DNA of 64,000 bases from Streptomyces griseoviridis (GTDB lineage: Bacteria > Actinomycetota > Actinomycetes > Streptomycetales > Streptomycetaceae), in the NCBI GenBank assembly GCA_014649155.1, contig BMSM01000019.1:1-64000 (forward strand). Direction: 5' to 3'. The notes beneath the pieces are model-generated. The model saw nothing but the letters and a program-made list of their open reading frames with translations. It ran no database searches and was not told the origin of the DNA. The position numbers were made by a program, and so were the translations under genes. Shown here piece after piece: positions 25,754 to 33,552 of this stretch (positions are counted from its first letter, which is position 1; the number at the start of each line of letters is the position of its first letter).

Positions 25754-26598
25754 CGGGACACGGCGACTGGCACGTTCCGGACGACGATCTGCGGGCGTAC
25801 GCGCGGGGCACGCTGGCGCCGCCCGCGCTGTGGTCCGCCGACGCCCATCTGGCCGCCTGCGCGCGGTGCCGTGCGGGGCTGGCGGAGGCGGCCGGCCCGG
25901 TGGACGTGGACGCCGGGTGGCTGCGGCTCGACGCCGAGCTGGACGCGCCCCGGGCGGGCTGGTGCGAGGGGCTGCTGGTGCGGCTCGGGGTGCCGGACCA
26001 CGTGGCGCGGCTGCTGACGGCCACGCCCGTGCTGCGCCGCTCCTGGCTGGGCGCGGTGGCGGCGGTGCTGGCGATGTCGGTGGCCGCGGTCCTGACGACC
26101 GGGGCGCCGGACGGGTCGCCGACGCTGTTCCTCGCCCTCGCGCCGCTGCTGCCGCTGGCCGGGGTGGCGCTGTCGTACGGGCCCGCGATGGACCCGACGT
26201 ACGAGATCGCGGTGGTGGCGCCGCTGCACGGGTTCCGGCTGCTGATGATCCGTACGGTCGCCGTGCTGGCCGTCGGGATCGGGCTGAACGGGCTGGCGAC
26301 GCTCGCCCTGCCGGCGTACGGGCTGCGGGCGCTGGCCTGGCTGCTGCCCGCGCTGGCGCTGACCGGGGCCGGGCTGGCGCTGACGCCCCGGCTGGGCCCG
26401 GTGGCGGCCCCCGCGGCGGTGGGCGGCGGGTGGATCGCGCTGCTGCTGGCCGCGGAGGCGGCACGGGAGCCCGGCGGCGGGCCGCTCGCGCCGTTCACCG
26501 CGGCCGGGCAGGGCGTGTGCGCGGGCGTCGCCGTGGCCGCCGCGGGGGTGCTGTTCCTCGTACGGGACCGGTTCGACCGGTCGCCGTCCGCGCACTGA
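25750..26598 (+). CDS. Zinc-finger membrane anti-sigma factor
   Basis: 282 residues. The N-terminal zf-HC2 module has HLAACARC (HxxxCxxC, near residues 33-40), the usual anti-sigma zinc site. It is followed by a linker and about six hydrophobic helices (residues 100-275), more than the single helix of classic RsrA-RskA types. Start ATG 25750 forms an ATGA overlap with the sigma gene. It probably holds the sigma factor inactive at the membrane until an envelope signal arrives. Confidence 0.85.
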   Translation: MTGHGDWHVPDDDLRAYARGTLAPPALWSADAHLAACARCRAGLAEAAGPVDVDAGWLRLDAELDAPRAGWCEGLLVRLGVPDHVARLLTATPVLRRSWLGAVAAVLAMSVAAVLTTGAPDGSPTLFLALAPLLPLAGVALSYGPAMDPTYEIAVVAPLHGFRLLMIRTVAVLAVGIGLNGLATLALPAYGLRALAWLLPALALTGAGLALTPRLGPVAAPAAVGGGWIALLLAAEAAREPGGGPLAPFTAAGQGVCAGVAVAAAGVLFLVRDRFDRSPSAH

Positions 26599-26696
26599 CC
26601 GCGAAGGCGTGCGCCGACCGCGGTCGGCCGCCGTCCGCTCACCGGCCTTCTCCGGCATCCGTTGCCGGCCATCCACGCGTGACAGGGGAGTTCCGT

Positions 26697-27560
26697 ATGA
26701 CCATCACCGTCTCCGCCTCCGGGCTGAGCCTGCACTACGGGCGCACCCGCGCCCTCGACGAGGTCGGGCTGCGGCTGTCGCCGGGCGTGACCGGGCTGCT
26801 CGGGCCCAACGGGGCGGGCAAGACGACGCTGCTGCGGGTGCTGGCCACGGCCGTGCCCGCGGACCGGGGCGCGTTCACCGTGCTCGGGCACGATCCGGGG
26901 ACCGTCCGGGGGCGGCAGGAGGTGCGGCGGCGGCTCGGGTACCTGCCGCAGACGCCCGGGTTCCACCCGGACTTCACCGCCTTCGCGTTCGTGGACTACG
27001 TGGCGGTCCTCAAGGAGCTGACCGACCGGCGCGCCCGCCACCGCGAGGTGCGGCGGGTGCTGGAGGAGGTCGGGCTCGGGGACGTGCGCGGCCGGCGGAT
27101 CAAGAAGCTGTCCGGCGGGATGCGGCAGCGGGTCGCGCTGGCGGCGGCGCTGGTCGGGGACCCCGGGTTCCTGGTGCTGGACGAGCCGACCGTCGGGCTC
27201 GACCCCGAGCAGCGGATGCGGTTCCGCGAGCTGATCGCGGGGGCGGGGGAGGGGCGGACCGTGCTGCTGTCCACCCACCAGACCGAGGACGTCGCCATGC
27301 TGTGCCGGCGCGTGCTGGTGATGGCCGCGGGGAGCGTCCGGTTCGACGGGACGCCGGCCGAGCTGACCGCGCGGGCGGCGGGCCGGGTGTGGCGCAGCGA
27401 CCGGCGGGACGCGGGGGCGAAGGCCGGCTGGCGGACCGGAACGGGGGAGTTCCGGCAGGTCGGTGATCCGCCGGAGGGGGCGGAGCTGGTCGAACCGACG
27501 CTGGAGGACGGGTACCTGCTCGTGCTCGACGGCGCCGTGGACGCGGAGGTGGCGGCGTGA
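26697..27560 (+). CDS. ABC transporter ATP-binding protein
   Basis: 287 residues. Walker A GPNGAGKT at 36-43, Q-loop YLPQTPGF, signature LSGGMRQR, Walker B FLVLDEPTVGLDPEQR and the STHQTEDV H-loop are intact; the CcmA/drug-efflux type. RBS GGGGAG six bases before ATG 26697. It overlaps the permease gene by 4 bp and follows the sigma/anti-sigma pair by 98 bp, so all four are likely one regulated unit. Confidence 0.92.
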   Translation: MTITVSASGLSLHYGRTRALDEVGLRLSPGVTGLLGPNGAGKTTLLRVLATAVPADRGAFTVLGHDPGTVRGRQEVRRRLGYLPQTPGFHPDFTAFAFVDYVAVLKELTDRRARHREVRRVLEEVGLGDVRGRRIKKLSGGMRQRVALAAALVGDPGFLVLDEPTVGLDPEQRMRFRELIAGAGEGRTVLLSTHQTEDVAMLCRRVLVMAAGSVRFDGTPAELTARAAGRVWRSDRRDAGAKAGWRTGTGEFRQVGDPPEGAELVEPTLEDGYLLVLDGAVDAEVAA

Positions 27561-29086
27561 ACACGGTCGTCGTGGAGGAGAGCCCGGTGCCGTCGGCGGC
27601 GGCGAAGGGGACGGGCGGGCCGCGGGGGGTGGCCGCGCTGGCCCGGTTCGAGGCACGGCGGCTGCTGACGAGCGCGCCGGTGGTGTTCTCCTTCGCCGTG
27701 TACATCCTCTGGACCGTGTGGCGGACCCGGTCGTCGTGGGACGGGTTCCCGGCGCTCCAGGACGCGGACCGGGCCACGCAGGGCGGGCCCCTGCTGGTCG
27801 GGTTGGGGGTACTGCTGGCCGCCGACTTCGCCGCGCTGCGGGACCGCCGGCGCGGGACGCAGGAGTGGTTCGGGACGCTGGTGCTGCCGGCCGGGCGGCG
27901 GACGGCGGCACACCTGCTGGCGCTGCTGCCGGTGGTGCTGCTCACCGCGGTGTGCGTGGCCGCTCAGTTCACCTGGGAGGCGCTCAAGCCGGGCGCGGTC
28001 GGGCACGGCTCGCCCGCCGAGTTGCTGGTGGGGCCGCTGACCGTGCTGCTGCTCGGGGCGGCCGGCGTGTTGCTGGCCCGGCTGGCGGCCTCGGTGTGGG
28101 CGGCGCCGCTGCTGGGCGTCCTCTACCTGTTCTTCCTGGTGCTCGGCACCGGGCCGTCGGGCGACACCGGCGGGACGGCCTGGCTGTACCCGGTCGTCTC
28201 CACGTCCGGCAACTCCCCCTTCCCCTCCGACCTGCTGGGCCGGCCGGCCGCCTGGCACGCGCTGTACCTGGCGGGCGTGGCGCTGTGCCTCGCCTTCCTC
28301 GCGGTGCTGGTCGCCGCGCGGGGCCGGGGCGTGTCCGCCAGGGCGGGGCTCGCCGTGGCGCTGGCGATGGCGCTGACCGGGGGCGTCGCCCAGTCCCGGG
28401 GCGACTCCGCGGAGCTGCTCGCGGCGCGGGAACGGGCCTCGGCCGCGCCCGAGAAGGAACAGCGGTGCGTGACGCGGGACGGGTCGACGTACTGCGCGTT
28501 CGACGAGTGGGTGCCGCGGGCCGACGACTGGGCCGGGGTGGTGGGCCGGGTCCGGTCGCTCGCCGGGGACCCGGCGCGGGACCGTCCCCTGCTCGTACGG
28601 CAGCGGATCGAGGCCCGCTACGGCCTGGACAGCGACTCCGCGATCCCCGCGTCGACCCGCCGGCACCAGGTGACCGTCGGCACCGCGTGGGGCGGCAACC
28701 GGGTGCCGGAGTTCTCCGCCGCCGTCGCCGGGGTGCTGGTCGCCGGCAGCGAGGCCGCGGCGGCGGAGCTGTGCGACGGGCGGATGGTGACCGTCATGTG
28801 GCTCGCGGTGGGCTGGGAGGACGACCCGATGGGCACGCTGCGCCGGGTCCGCCTCGACGACAGCGTCGAGGGCGCGGCGGTCGTCCTCGCCCCGACCGAC
28901 CCGCTCTCCATGACGGCCGGTCAGACCGACGTCGTACGGCGGCTGCTGGAGAAGGACCGGGACGGTGTCGCGGCGAAGGCGCGCGCGCACTGGGACGAGC
29001 TGACCTCCCCCGGTGTGACGACGGCCCGCGCCGCCGAGCTGCTGGGCGTGCCCGGACCGGAGAAGGCGGACTCGTGCGAGGAGTGA
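27557..29086 (+). CDS. ABC transporter permease with large extracytoplasmic domain
   Basis: 509 residues. Six or so membrane helices occupy residues 25-290, followed by about 215 hydrophilic residues with two or more cysteines (QRCVTRDGSTYCAF), predicted to be outside the cell. This ABC-2-like half-permease with a soluble C-terminal domain is unusual, and the transported substrate is unknown. GTG 27557 overlaps the ATPase stop. Confidence 0.75.
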   Translation: MNTVVVEESPVPSAAAKGTGGPRGVAALARFEARRLLTSAPVVFSFAVYILWTVWRTRSSWDGFPALQDADRATQGGPLLVGLGVLLAADFAALRDRRRGTQEWFGTLVLPAGRRTAAHLLALLPVVLLTAVCVAAQFTWEALKPGAVGHGSPAELLVGPLTVLLLGAAGVLLARLAASVWAAPLLGVLYLFFLVLGTGPSGDTGGTAWLYPVVSTSGNSPFPSDLLGRPAAWHALYLAGVALCLAFLAVLVAARGRGVSARAGLAVALAMALTGGVAQSRGDSAELLAARERASAAPEKEQRCVTRDGSTYCAFDEWVPRADDWAGVVGRVRSLAGDPARDRPLLVRQRIEARYGLDSDSAIPASTRRHQVTVGTAWGGNRVPEFSAAVAGVLVAGSEAAAAELCDGRMVTVMWLAVGWEDDPMGTLRRVRLDDSVEGAAVVLAPTDPLSMTAGQTDVVRRLLEKDRDGVAAKARAHWDELTSPGVTTARAAELLGVPGPEKADSCEE

Positions 29087-29703
29087 CGCGGGACCTGGTA
29101 CGGCCGGTGGCGCGCACGGTGCCCTGGCGGGCGCTGGGCGCGGCCGGGGGTGTGGGGCTGCTGCTGGCCGCGGCGGTGCGGTGGGCGGACGGGCCGCCGC
29201 CCTCGACGGCCCTGCTCGCGCTGCGCTGCGCGGCCCTGACCGGCGGGCTGGGGCTGGCGTCCCTCCTGGACGACCCGGCCCGGCACACCACGGCCGCGGT
29301 GCCGGTGCCCCGGCCCGTACGGCAGGCGCTGCGGGCGGCCCTGGTGGCGCCGCCGGTCGCGCTGTGGTGGGCGGCGGTACTGCTGCTCGTCCCGGCGGAC
29401 CTGCGCCCGCCGGCCGCCGACGTCACCCTGGAGGCGGCGGCCGTCTCCCTGCTGGCCTGCGCGGGCGCGGCGGTCGCGCTGCGCCTGACCGAGGGGACCC
29501 GGCCGGGCCGGGCGGTGGCCGGCGCCCTGCTGGCCGCCGCGCTGACGGGTCCCCTGCTGCTGCCCGACCGCTGGACCCTCCTGGTCCAGCCCGCGGACCC
29601 CCGCTGGGCGGCCTCCCACGACCGCTGGGCCGGCCTCGCGGTGGCGACGGCGGTGGTGTGGGCGCTGTCCGCGCGTGAGCCGTTGCGGCGGGGGCGGCCC
29701 TAG
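29074..29703 (+). CDS. Membrane protein of the ABC cassette
   Basis: 209 residues with about six predicted helices and no recognisable motif. GTG 29074 lies 13 bp inside the permease gene with AGAAGG upstream; GTG 29083 is an alternative start. Its place as last gene of the sigma/anti-sigma/ABC operon suggests it is a second permease-like subunit. Confidence 0.65.
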   Translation: MRGVTRDLVRPVARTVPWRALGAAGGVGLLLAAAVRWADGPPPSTALLALRCAALTGGLGLASLLDDPARHTTAAVPVPRPVRQALRAALVAPPVALWWAAVLLLVPADLRPPAADVTLEAAAVSLLACAGAAVALRLTEGTRPGRAVAGALLAAALTGPLLLPDRWTLLVQPADPRWAASHDRWAGLAVATAVVWALSAREPLRRGRP

Positions 29704-29786
29704 CGTCCCCTGGGGCGCGTGAACACCGGCAGGGCGGGACAGGCGCCGGGGCACTCACCGCGACCACGGTGCCGGGCCGGGCAAGG

Positions 29787-29923
29787 GTGCGCCTGTACCG
29801 GCCGGTTCGGGCCGGGCAAGGGTGCGTCTGTACCGGCCGGTTCGGGCAGGGAGGGGGTGCGCCTGTACCGGCCGGGTCGGGCAGGGAGGGGCGCGCCTGT
29901 ACCGGCCGGCCCGTTCACCCTGA
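29787..29923. repeat. 35-bp tandem repeat, four copies
   Basis: Units starting at 29787, 29822, 29857 and 29891 share GTGCGCCTGTACCGGCCGG followed by TTCGGGC-AGGGAGGG variants (periods 35, 35, 34 bp). They fill the convergent gap between the ABC cassette and the FMN oxidase gene and reach the oxidase stop codon. No protein is encoded; a role in termination or simple slippage is possible. Confidence 0.9.
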
Positions 29924-31129
29924 CCACGGCACCGGGCCGGCCCCCGGTGCTCGTACGAGGCAGTCGGGGCCGAGTTCCCCGGGGCTGGTGAAGCCCGACA
30001 GGGCGAGGGTCAGTTCGAACTCCGCGAGCAGGGTCCGGACGACGTGCTCCACACCGGGCTCGCCGTCGAGGGCCAGCCCGTACACGTACGGCCGGCCGAG
30101 GAGGACCGCGCGGGCGCCGAGCGCCAGAGCCTTGAGGACGTCGTCCCCCGTGCGGACGCCGCTGTCGAACAGCACGTCGAGCCGGTCCCCGGCGGCCCCG
30201 ACGACCGCGGGCAGGACGTCGAGGGAGCCGACGGCGCCGTTGACCTGGCGCCCGCCGTGGTTGGACACCACGACACCGTCCACGCCGGCGTCCACGGCCC
30301 GTCGCGCGTCGTCCGGGTGCTGGATGCCCTTCAGGACGAGGGGGCCCTGCCAGTGCTCCCGCAGGAACGCCAGATCCTCCCAGGTCTTGCCCGGGTCCCC
30401 CGACAGGCGGAAGAAGTGCGTGACGGCGGCCTGCGGGTCCTCCTCGACCGGTCTGGCGAGGCCCGCGAGGAACGCCGGGTCCGTGAAGTGGTTCGCCGTC
30501 CCCACTCCGTGGAGGAAGGGCATGTACGCCTGGTCCAGGTCGGCCGGCCGCCACCCCAGCAGCCAGGTGTCCAGGGTGACCAGCAGCGCCGTGCAGCCGC
30601 ACGCCCGGGCGCGCGCCAGGAAGCTCTTCGTGACCTCCCGGTCCTTCGCCCAGTAGAGCTGGAACCAGCGCTCGCCGTCCCCCATCGCCTCCGCGACCTC
30701 CTCCATCGGTGTGCTCGACGAGGAGGACAGGACGAAGGGGACCCCCTGGGCCGCGGCGGCCCGGGCGGCGGCCCGCTCCGCCCCGGGGTGCGCCACCGCC
30801 AGCGCGCCGACGGGTGCCAGCGCGACCGGGACCGGCAGCCGCCTGCCGAGCACCTCGACCGCCAGGTCCCGGACCCGGACGTCCCGGAGCATCCTGGGCA
30901 CGATGCGCCACTGGTCGAACGCCTCGCGGTTGGCGCGCGCCGTACGCCCGTCACCCGCGGCGCCCACCACCGTGCCCACCGGCCCGGCGCCGAGCCGCTC
31001 CGCGACCAGCTCCTCCAGACGGGTCAGGTCCGTGGGCAGCCGCGGGGGCGCCCCGGCCACGCCCTTGCGGAAGATCTCCTGCTGGTACGCCGTCCAGTCG
31101 ATGCCGCGTCCCGCTCCACCGCCGCTCAT
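29915..31129 (-). CDS. FMN-dependent alpha-hydroxy acid oxidase (lactate monooxygenase-like)
   Basis: 404 residues, a TIM-barrel FMN enzyme. The catalytic His and following Arg lie in VSNHGGRQVNGA; FMN and substrate residues are seen in SSSSSTPMEEV, FQLYW, LDTWLLGWR and the DSGVRTGDDV/ALGARAVLLGR phosphate-binding end. Length and the long loop YMPFLHGVG resemble lactate 2-monooxygenases. Start ATG 31129; ATG 31198 would add 23 residues. It is divergent from the esterase and close to the RiPP locus; a tailoring role is only a possibility. Confidence 0.88.
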   Translation of the reverse strand: MSGGGAGRGIDWTAYQQEIFRKGVAGAPPRLPTDLTRLEELVAERLGAGPVGTVVGAAGDGRTARANREAFDQWRIVPRMLRDVRVRDLAVEVLGRRLPVPVALAPVGALAVAHPGAERAAARAAAAQGVPFVLSSSSSTPMEEVAEAMGDGERWFQLYWAKDREVTKSFLARARACGCTALLVTLDTWLLGWRPADLDQAYMPFLHGVGTANHFTDPAFLAGLARPVEEDPQAAVTHFFRLSGDPGKTWEDLAFLREHWQGPLVLKGIQHPDDARRAVDAGVDGVVVSNHGGRQVNGAVGSLDVLPAVVGAAGDRLDVLFDSGVRTGDDVLKALALGARAVLLGRPYVYGLALDGEPGVEHVVRTLLAEFELTLALSGFTSPGELGPDCLVRAPGAGPVPWSG

Positions 31130-31230
31130 GAGGGAGACCTTCCGCGCGGGCCTCCCACGCGCCGGTTCCGGTGCCGGGTTTAACCCATATGCCCGCACCG
31201 GGGCCCGTTCCGGTGCGGGTGCCGGTACAC

Positions 31231-32946
31231 ATGCGCGTAACTCCTTCCGTACTCACGGGGTCCTGGACGAGACAGGCGGCGACCTTGGCAAGGAAACGCA
31301 CAGCGGCCCTCGCGGCCCTCGCGGGCACGGCCCTCCTCATGGTGGCCGCCCCCGCCCCGAGCGCCCCCCGCGCGCCGGCGTCCTCCGGTACGGCCGTCAC
31401 CGTACGCACCGACAGCGGCCTCGTCCGGGGCCTGCGGACGGACACCCACGCCCTCTTCCGGGGCATCCCGTACGCGGGACCCCCCAAGGGCGTCCACCGC
31501 TGGGCCGCGCCGCGCCCCGTCCGGCCCTGGAAGGGCGTACGGGACGCGGTGAAGCCCGGCCCGCTCTGCCCGCAGGTCGCCTCCCCCTACGCGCGGGTGT
31601 CGAGCCTGGAGGAGGACTGCCTGGTCGTCGACGTCACCGTGCGGGCCGCGGCGGAACGGCCCGCCCCCGTCCTGGTGTGGGTGCACGGTGACGGCGCGGT
31701 GGGCGGGGGCGGCCTCTTCGACGCCCGCCGCCTCGCCGACCGGGGCCTGGTCGTCGTCACCGTCAACTACCGGCTCGGCGTGTTCGGCGGCTTCGGCTAT
31801 CCGGGACTCGCCGGGTCGGGGACGTTCGCCCTCCAGGACCAGCAGGCGGCGCTGCGCTGGGTCCGGCGCAACGCCGCCGCGTTCGGCGGCGACCCCGGCA
31901 ACGTCACCGTGGCCGGGTCCTCCTTCGGCGCGGCCGCCATCAGCGGGCACCTCACCTCGCCGGGGGCCCGGGGGCTGTTCCACCGGGCCGTCCTGGCCAG
32001 CGGCGAGGGCATGATGGACATGCCCGCCGGCGCGATGGGTGAAGGGGTGCCGGCCTACCCCCACTACACGTGGCGCACGGAGCGGGAGGTACGCGCCACC
32101 GGCGTCGAGATGACCTCCTCCCTGGGCTGCGCGCGGCGCGACCCCGAGCGCGCGCTGCGCTGCCTGCGCGCCCTGCCGGTGAAGAAGCTGCTGGCGGTCC
32201 CGCACATCATGAACGCCTTCCAGACCTTCGCCCACGGCACCGAGGTGTTGCCGGAACTGCCGGAGAAGGCGCTGAGGGAAGGGCGCTTCCCGCGTATCCC
32301 GTTGCTGACGGGGGCCACCAGGGACGAGCACCGGCTGTTCGTCGGGATGGCTCACGACGCGGTCGGCGCCCCCTTCACCGCCGGCCAGTACGAGCGGGCG
32401 CTGGCCACGGCGTTCGGTGACCGGGCGGACGAGGTGGCCGCGTACTACCCGGTGGGGGACTTCCCCTCGCCCGCCCTGGCCTGGGCCACCGTGGTGACCG
32501 ACCGGATGTGGGCCCGGGGCGCCTGGGCCCAGGCCCGCGCCTTCGGGCGGCACGCGCCCACATACGCCTACGAGTTCGCCGACCGGGACGCCCCGATGTA
32601 CCTGCCCTTCCCCGGGGACTTCGACTTCGGCGCCTATCACGCGGGCGACACCCCGTACGTCTTCGAGGACGCGGACGCCCAGCGGCGCTTCACCCCGGCC
32701 CAGGTACGGCTGGCCGGCACGATGACCGACCAGTGGGCCCGCTTCGCCCGCACCGGCACGCCGGACGGGCCGGGACTTCCGCCGTGGCCCCGGTTCGACC
32801 CGTCCCGGCCCGTGCCGCACACCCTGTCCCTGGCGCCGGACCGGATCGGACCGGTCGACTACGCCCGCGACCACCGCCTCGCCTTCTGGCACCGGCTCGA
32901 CCGGCGCACCACCGCACCGCAGGCGGAACCGGGCGAGGGCAAGTAG
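31231..32946 (+). CDS. Secreted type-B carboxylesterase
   Basis: 571 residues with a cleavable signal (TAALAALAGTALLMVAAPAPSA). The alpha/beta-hydrolase esterase signatures are EEDCLVVDV, NYRLGVFGGFGY and the nucleophile elbow AGSSFGAA (family usual is GESAG). A TRDEHRLF acidic residue and the GAYHAGDTPYVF histidine complete the triad. ATG 31231 is used; an upstream ATG at 31171 is less likely because it overlaps the divergent promoter. The substrate is unknown. It lies 125 bp upstream of the RiPP precursor gene. Confidence 0.85.
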   Translation: MRVTPSVLTGSWTRQAATLARKRTAALAALAGTALLMVAAPAPSAPRAPASSGTAVTVRTDSGLVRGLRTDTHALFRGIPYAGPPKGVHRWAAPRPVRPWKGVRDAVKPGPLCPQVASPYARVSSLEEDCLVVDVTVRAAAERPAPVLVWVHGDGAVGGGGLFDARRLADRGLVVVTVNYRLGVFGGFGYPGLAGSGTFALQDQQAALRWVRRNAAAFGGDPGNVTVAGSSFGAAAISGHLTSPGARGLFHRAVLASGEGMMDMPAGAMGEGVPAYPHYTWRTEREVRATGVEMTSSLGCARRDPERALRCLRALPVKKLLAVPHIMNAFQTFAHGTEVLPELPEKALREGRFPRIPLLTGATRDEHRLFVGMAHDAVGAPFTAGQYERALATAFGDRADEVAAYYPVGDFPSPALAWATVVTDRMWARGAWAQARAFGRHAPTYAYEFADRDAPMYLPFPGDFDFGAYHAGDTPYVFEDADAQRRFTPAQVRLAGTMTDQWARFARTGTPDGPGLPPWPRFDPSRPVPHTLSLAPDRIGPVDYARDHRLAFWHRLDRRTTAPQAEPGEGK

Positions 32947-33057
32947 CCGGACGGCGCCCCGTGCGCCGAAGGATGCAGTCCGATCTCCTCCCCGGCGACG
33001 AGGTGGGGGCCGCTCCTGGCTGCCAAGGTGGAGATATCAGGCATTACGGCCTTTTCG

Positions 33058-33065
33058 AAAGGAGG
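33058..33065 (+). promoter_or_regulatory. Very strong Shine-Dalgarno of RiPP precursor
   Basis: AAAGGAGG, fully complementary to the 16S anti-SD, lies six bases upstream of ATG 33072. It is the best ribosome site in this region, fits a highly translated peptide, and fixes the start. Confidence 0.9.
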
Positions 33066-33071
33066 CCCACC

Positions 33072-33365
33072 ATGACGAACGATCCGTACGGTCTCGACGT
33101 CCGTGTGGTCGCCCCGGCGGACGCCACCGGCCGGGACGAGAAGTCCGGCGACCGGGCGGGGCGGGGTCCCGCACCGGCGGTGCGACAGGCGAGCTGGCCG
33201 ATGACCAGCACCACGTTGCACCCGATGGCCGCGGAGCAGCCAGCGGTCCGGCAGGCGACGTGGCCGATGACCAGCGGAACGATGCACCCGATGGCCGCGG
33301 AGCAGCCGGGGGTCCGGCAGGCGACGTGGCCGATGACCAGCGGAACGATGCACCCGATGGCCTGA
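33072..33365 (+). CDS. Cys-free repetitive RiPP precursor (FxLD-like leader)
   Basis: 97 residues. The leader begins MTNDPYGLDVRVVAPAD, similar to the FxLD-family lanthipeptide leaders (Phe replaced by Tyr) that LanB-type enzymes recognise. A Gly/Arg/Asp spacer (residues 18-36) follows, then three tandem units of 22 residues starting at 37, 59 and 81. Each carries WPMTS(T/G)T(L/M)HPM; units are joined by AAEQP(A/G)VRQA. The final unit stops after HPMA. There is no cysteine at all, so lanthionine rings cannot form within the peptide; each unit offers three or four Ser/Thr for dehydration. The dehydratase gene starts 187 bp downstream. Function as a precursor is inferred. Confidence 0.85.
   Translation: MTNDPYGLDVRVVAPADATGRDEKSGDRAGRGPAPAVRQASWPMTSTTLHPMAAEQPAVRQATWPMTSGTMHPMAAEQPGVRQATWPMTSGTMHPMA
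33180..33362 (+). repeat. 66-bp tandem repeat in the precursor core
   Basis: Units at 33180-33245, 33246-33311 and 33312-33362 (the last truncated). Units 2 and 3 are identical over all 51 shared bases. Unit 1 differs from unit 2 at about ten positions, most of which change amino acids (Ser/Thr, Thr/Gly, Leu/Met). This indicates a recent duplication. Confidence 0.95.
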
Positions 33366-33552
33366 CGCCACGACGGCGCCCGTCGCCCCCGCCGGTCCGG
33401 AGGGCGAACCGGTCCCGCCGCCTCACCCGCGACGGGACCGGGCGGAACCGGGGCCAGGCGGAACCGGGCCGAGCGGAACCCGACCGGACCCGGCGAGAAC
33501 GGACCGGGCGGGGTGGGGGACAAGACGCGACGGGACGCCCCCGGAGGACACC

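Noticed and set aside
29719..29991. A coding frame through the 35-bp repeats
   Set aside because: It has no start signal, runs into the oxidase gene antisense, and its length is a product of the repeats.
33072..33365. A CRISPR or simple satellite explanation for the 66-bp repeats
   Set aside because: The repeats are in frame, in a gene with a perfect Shine-Dalgarno site and a leader motif, and no spacers occur.
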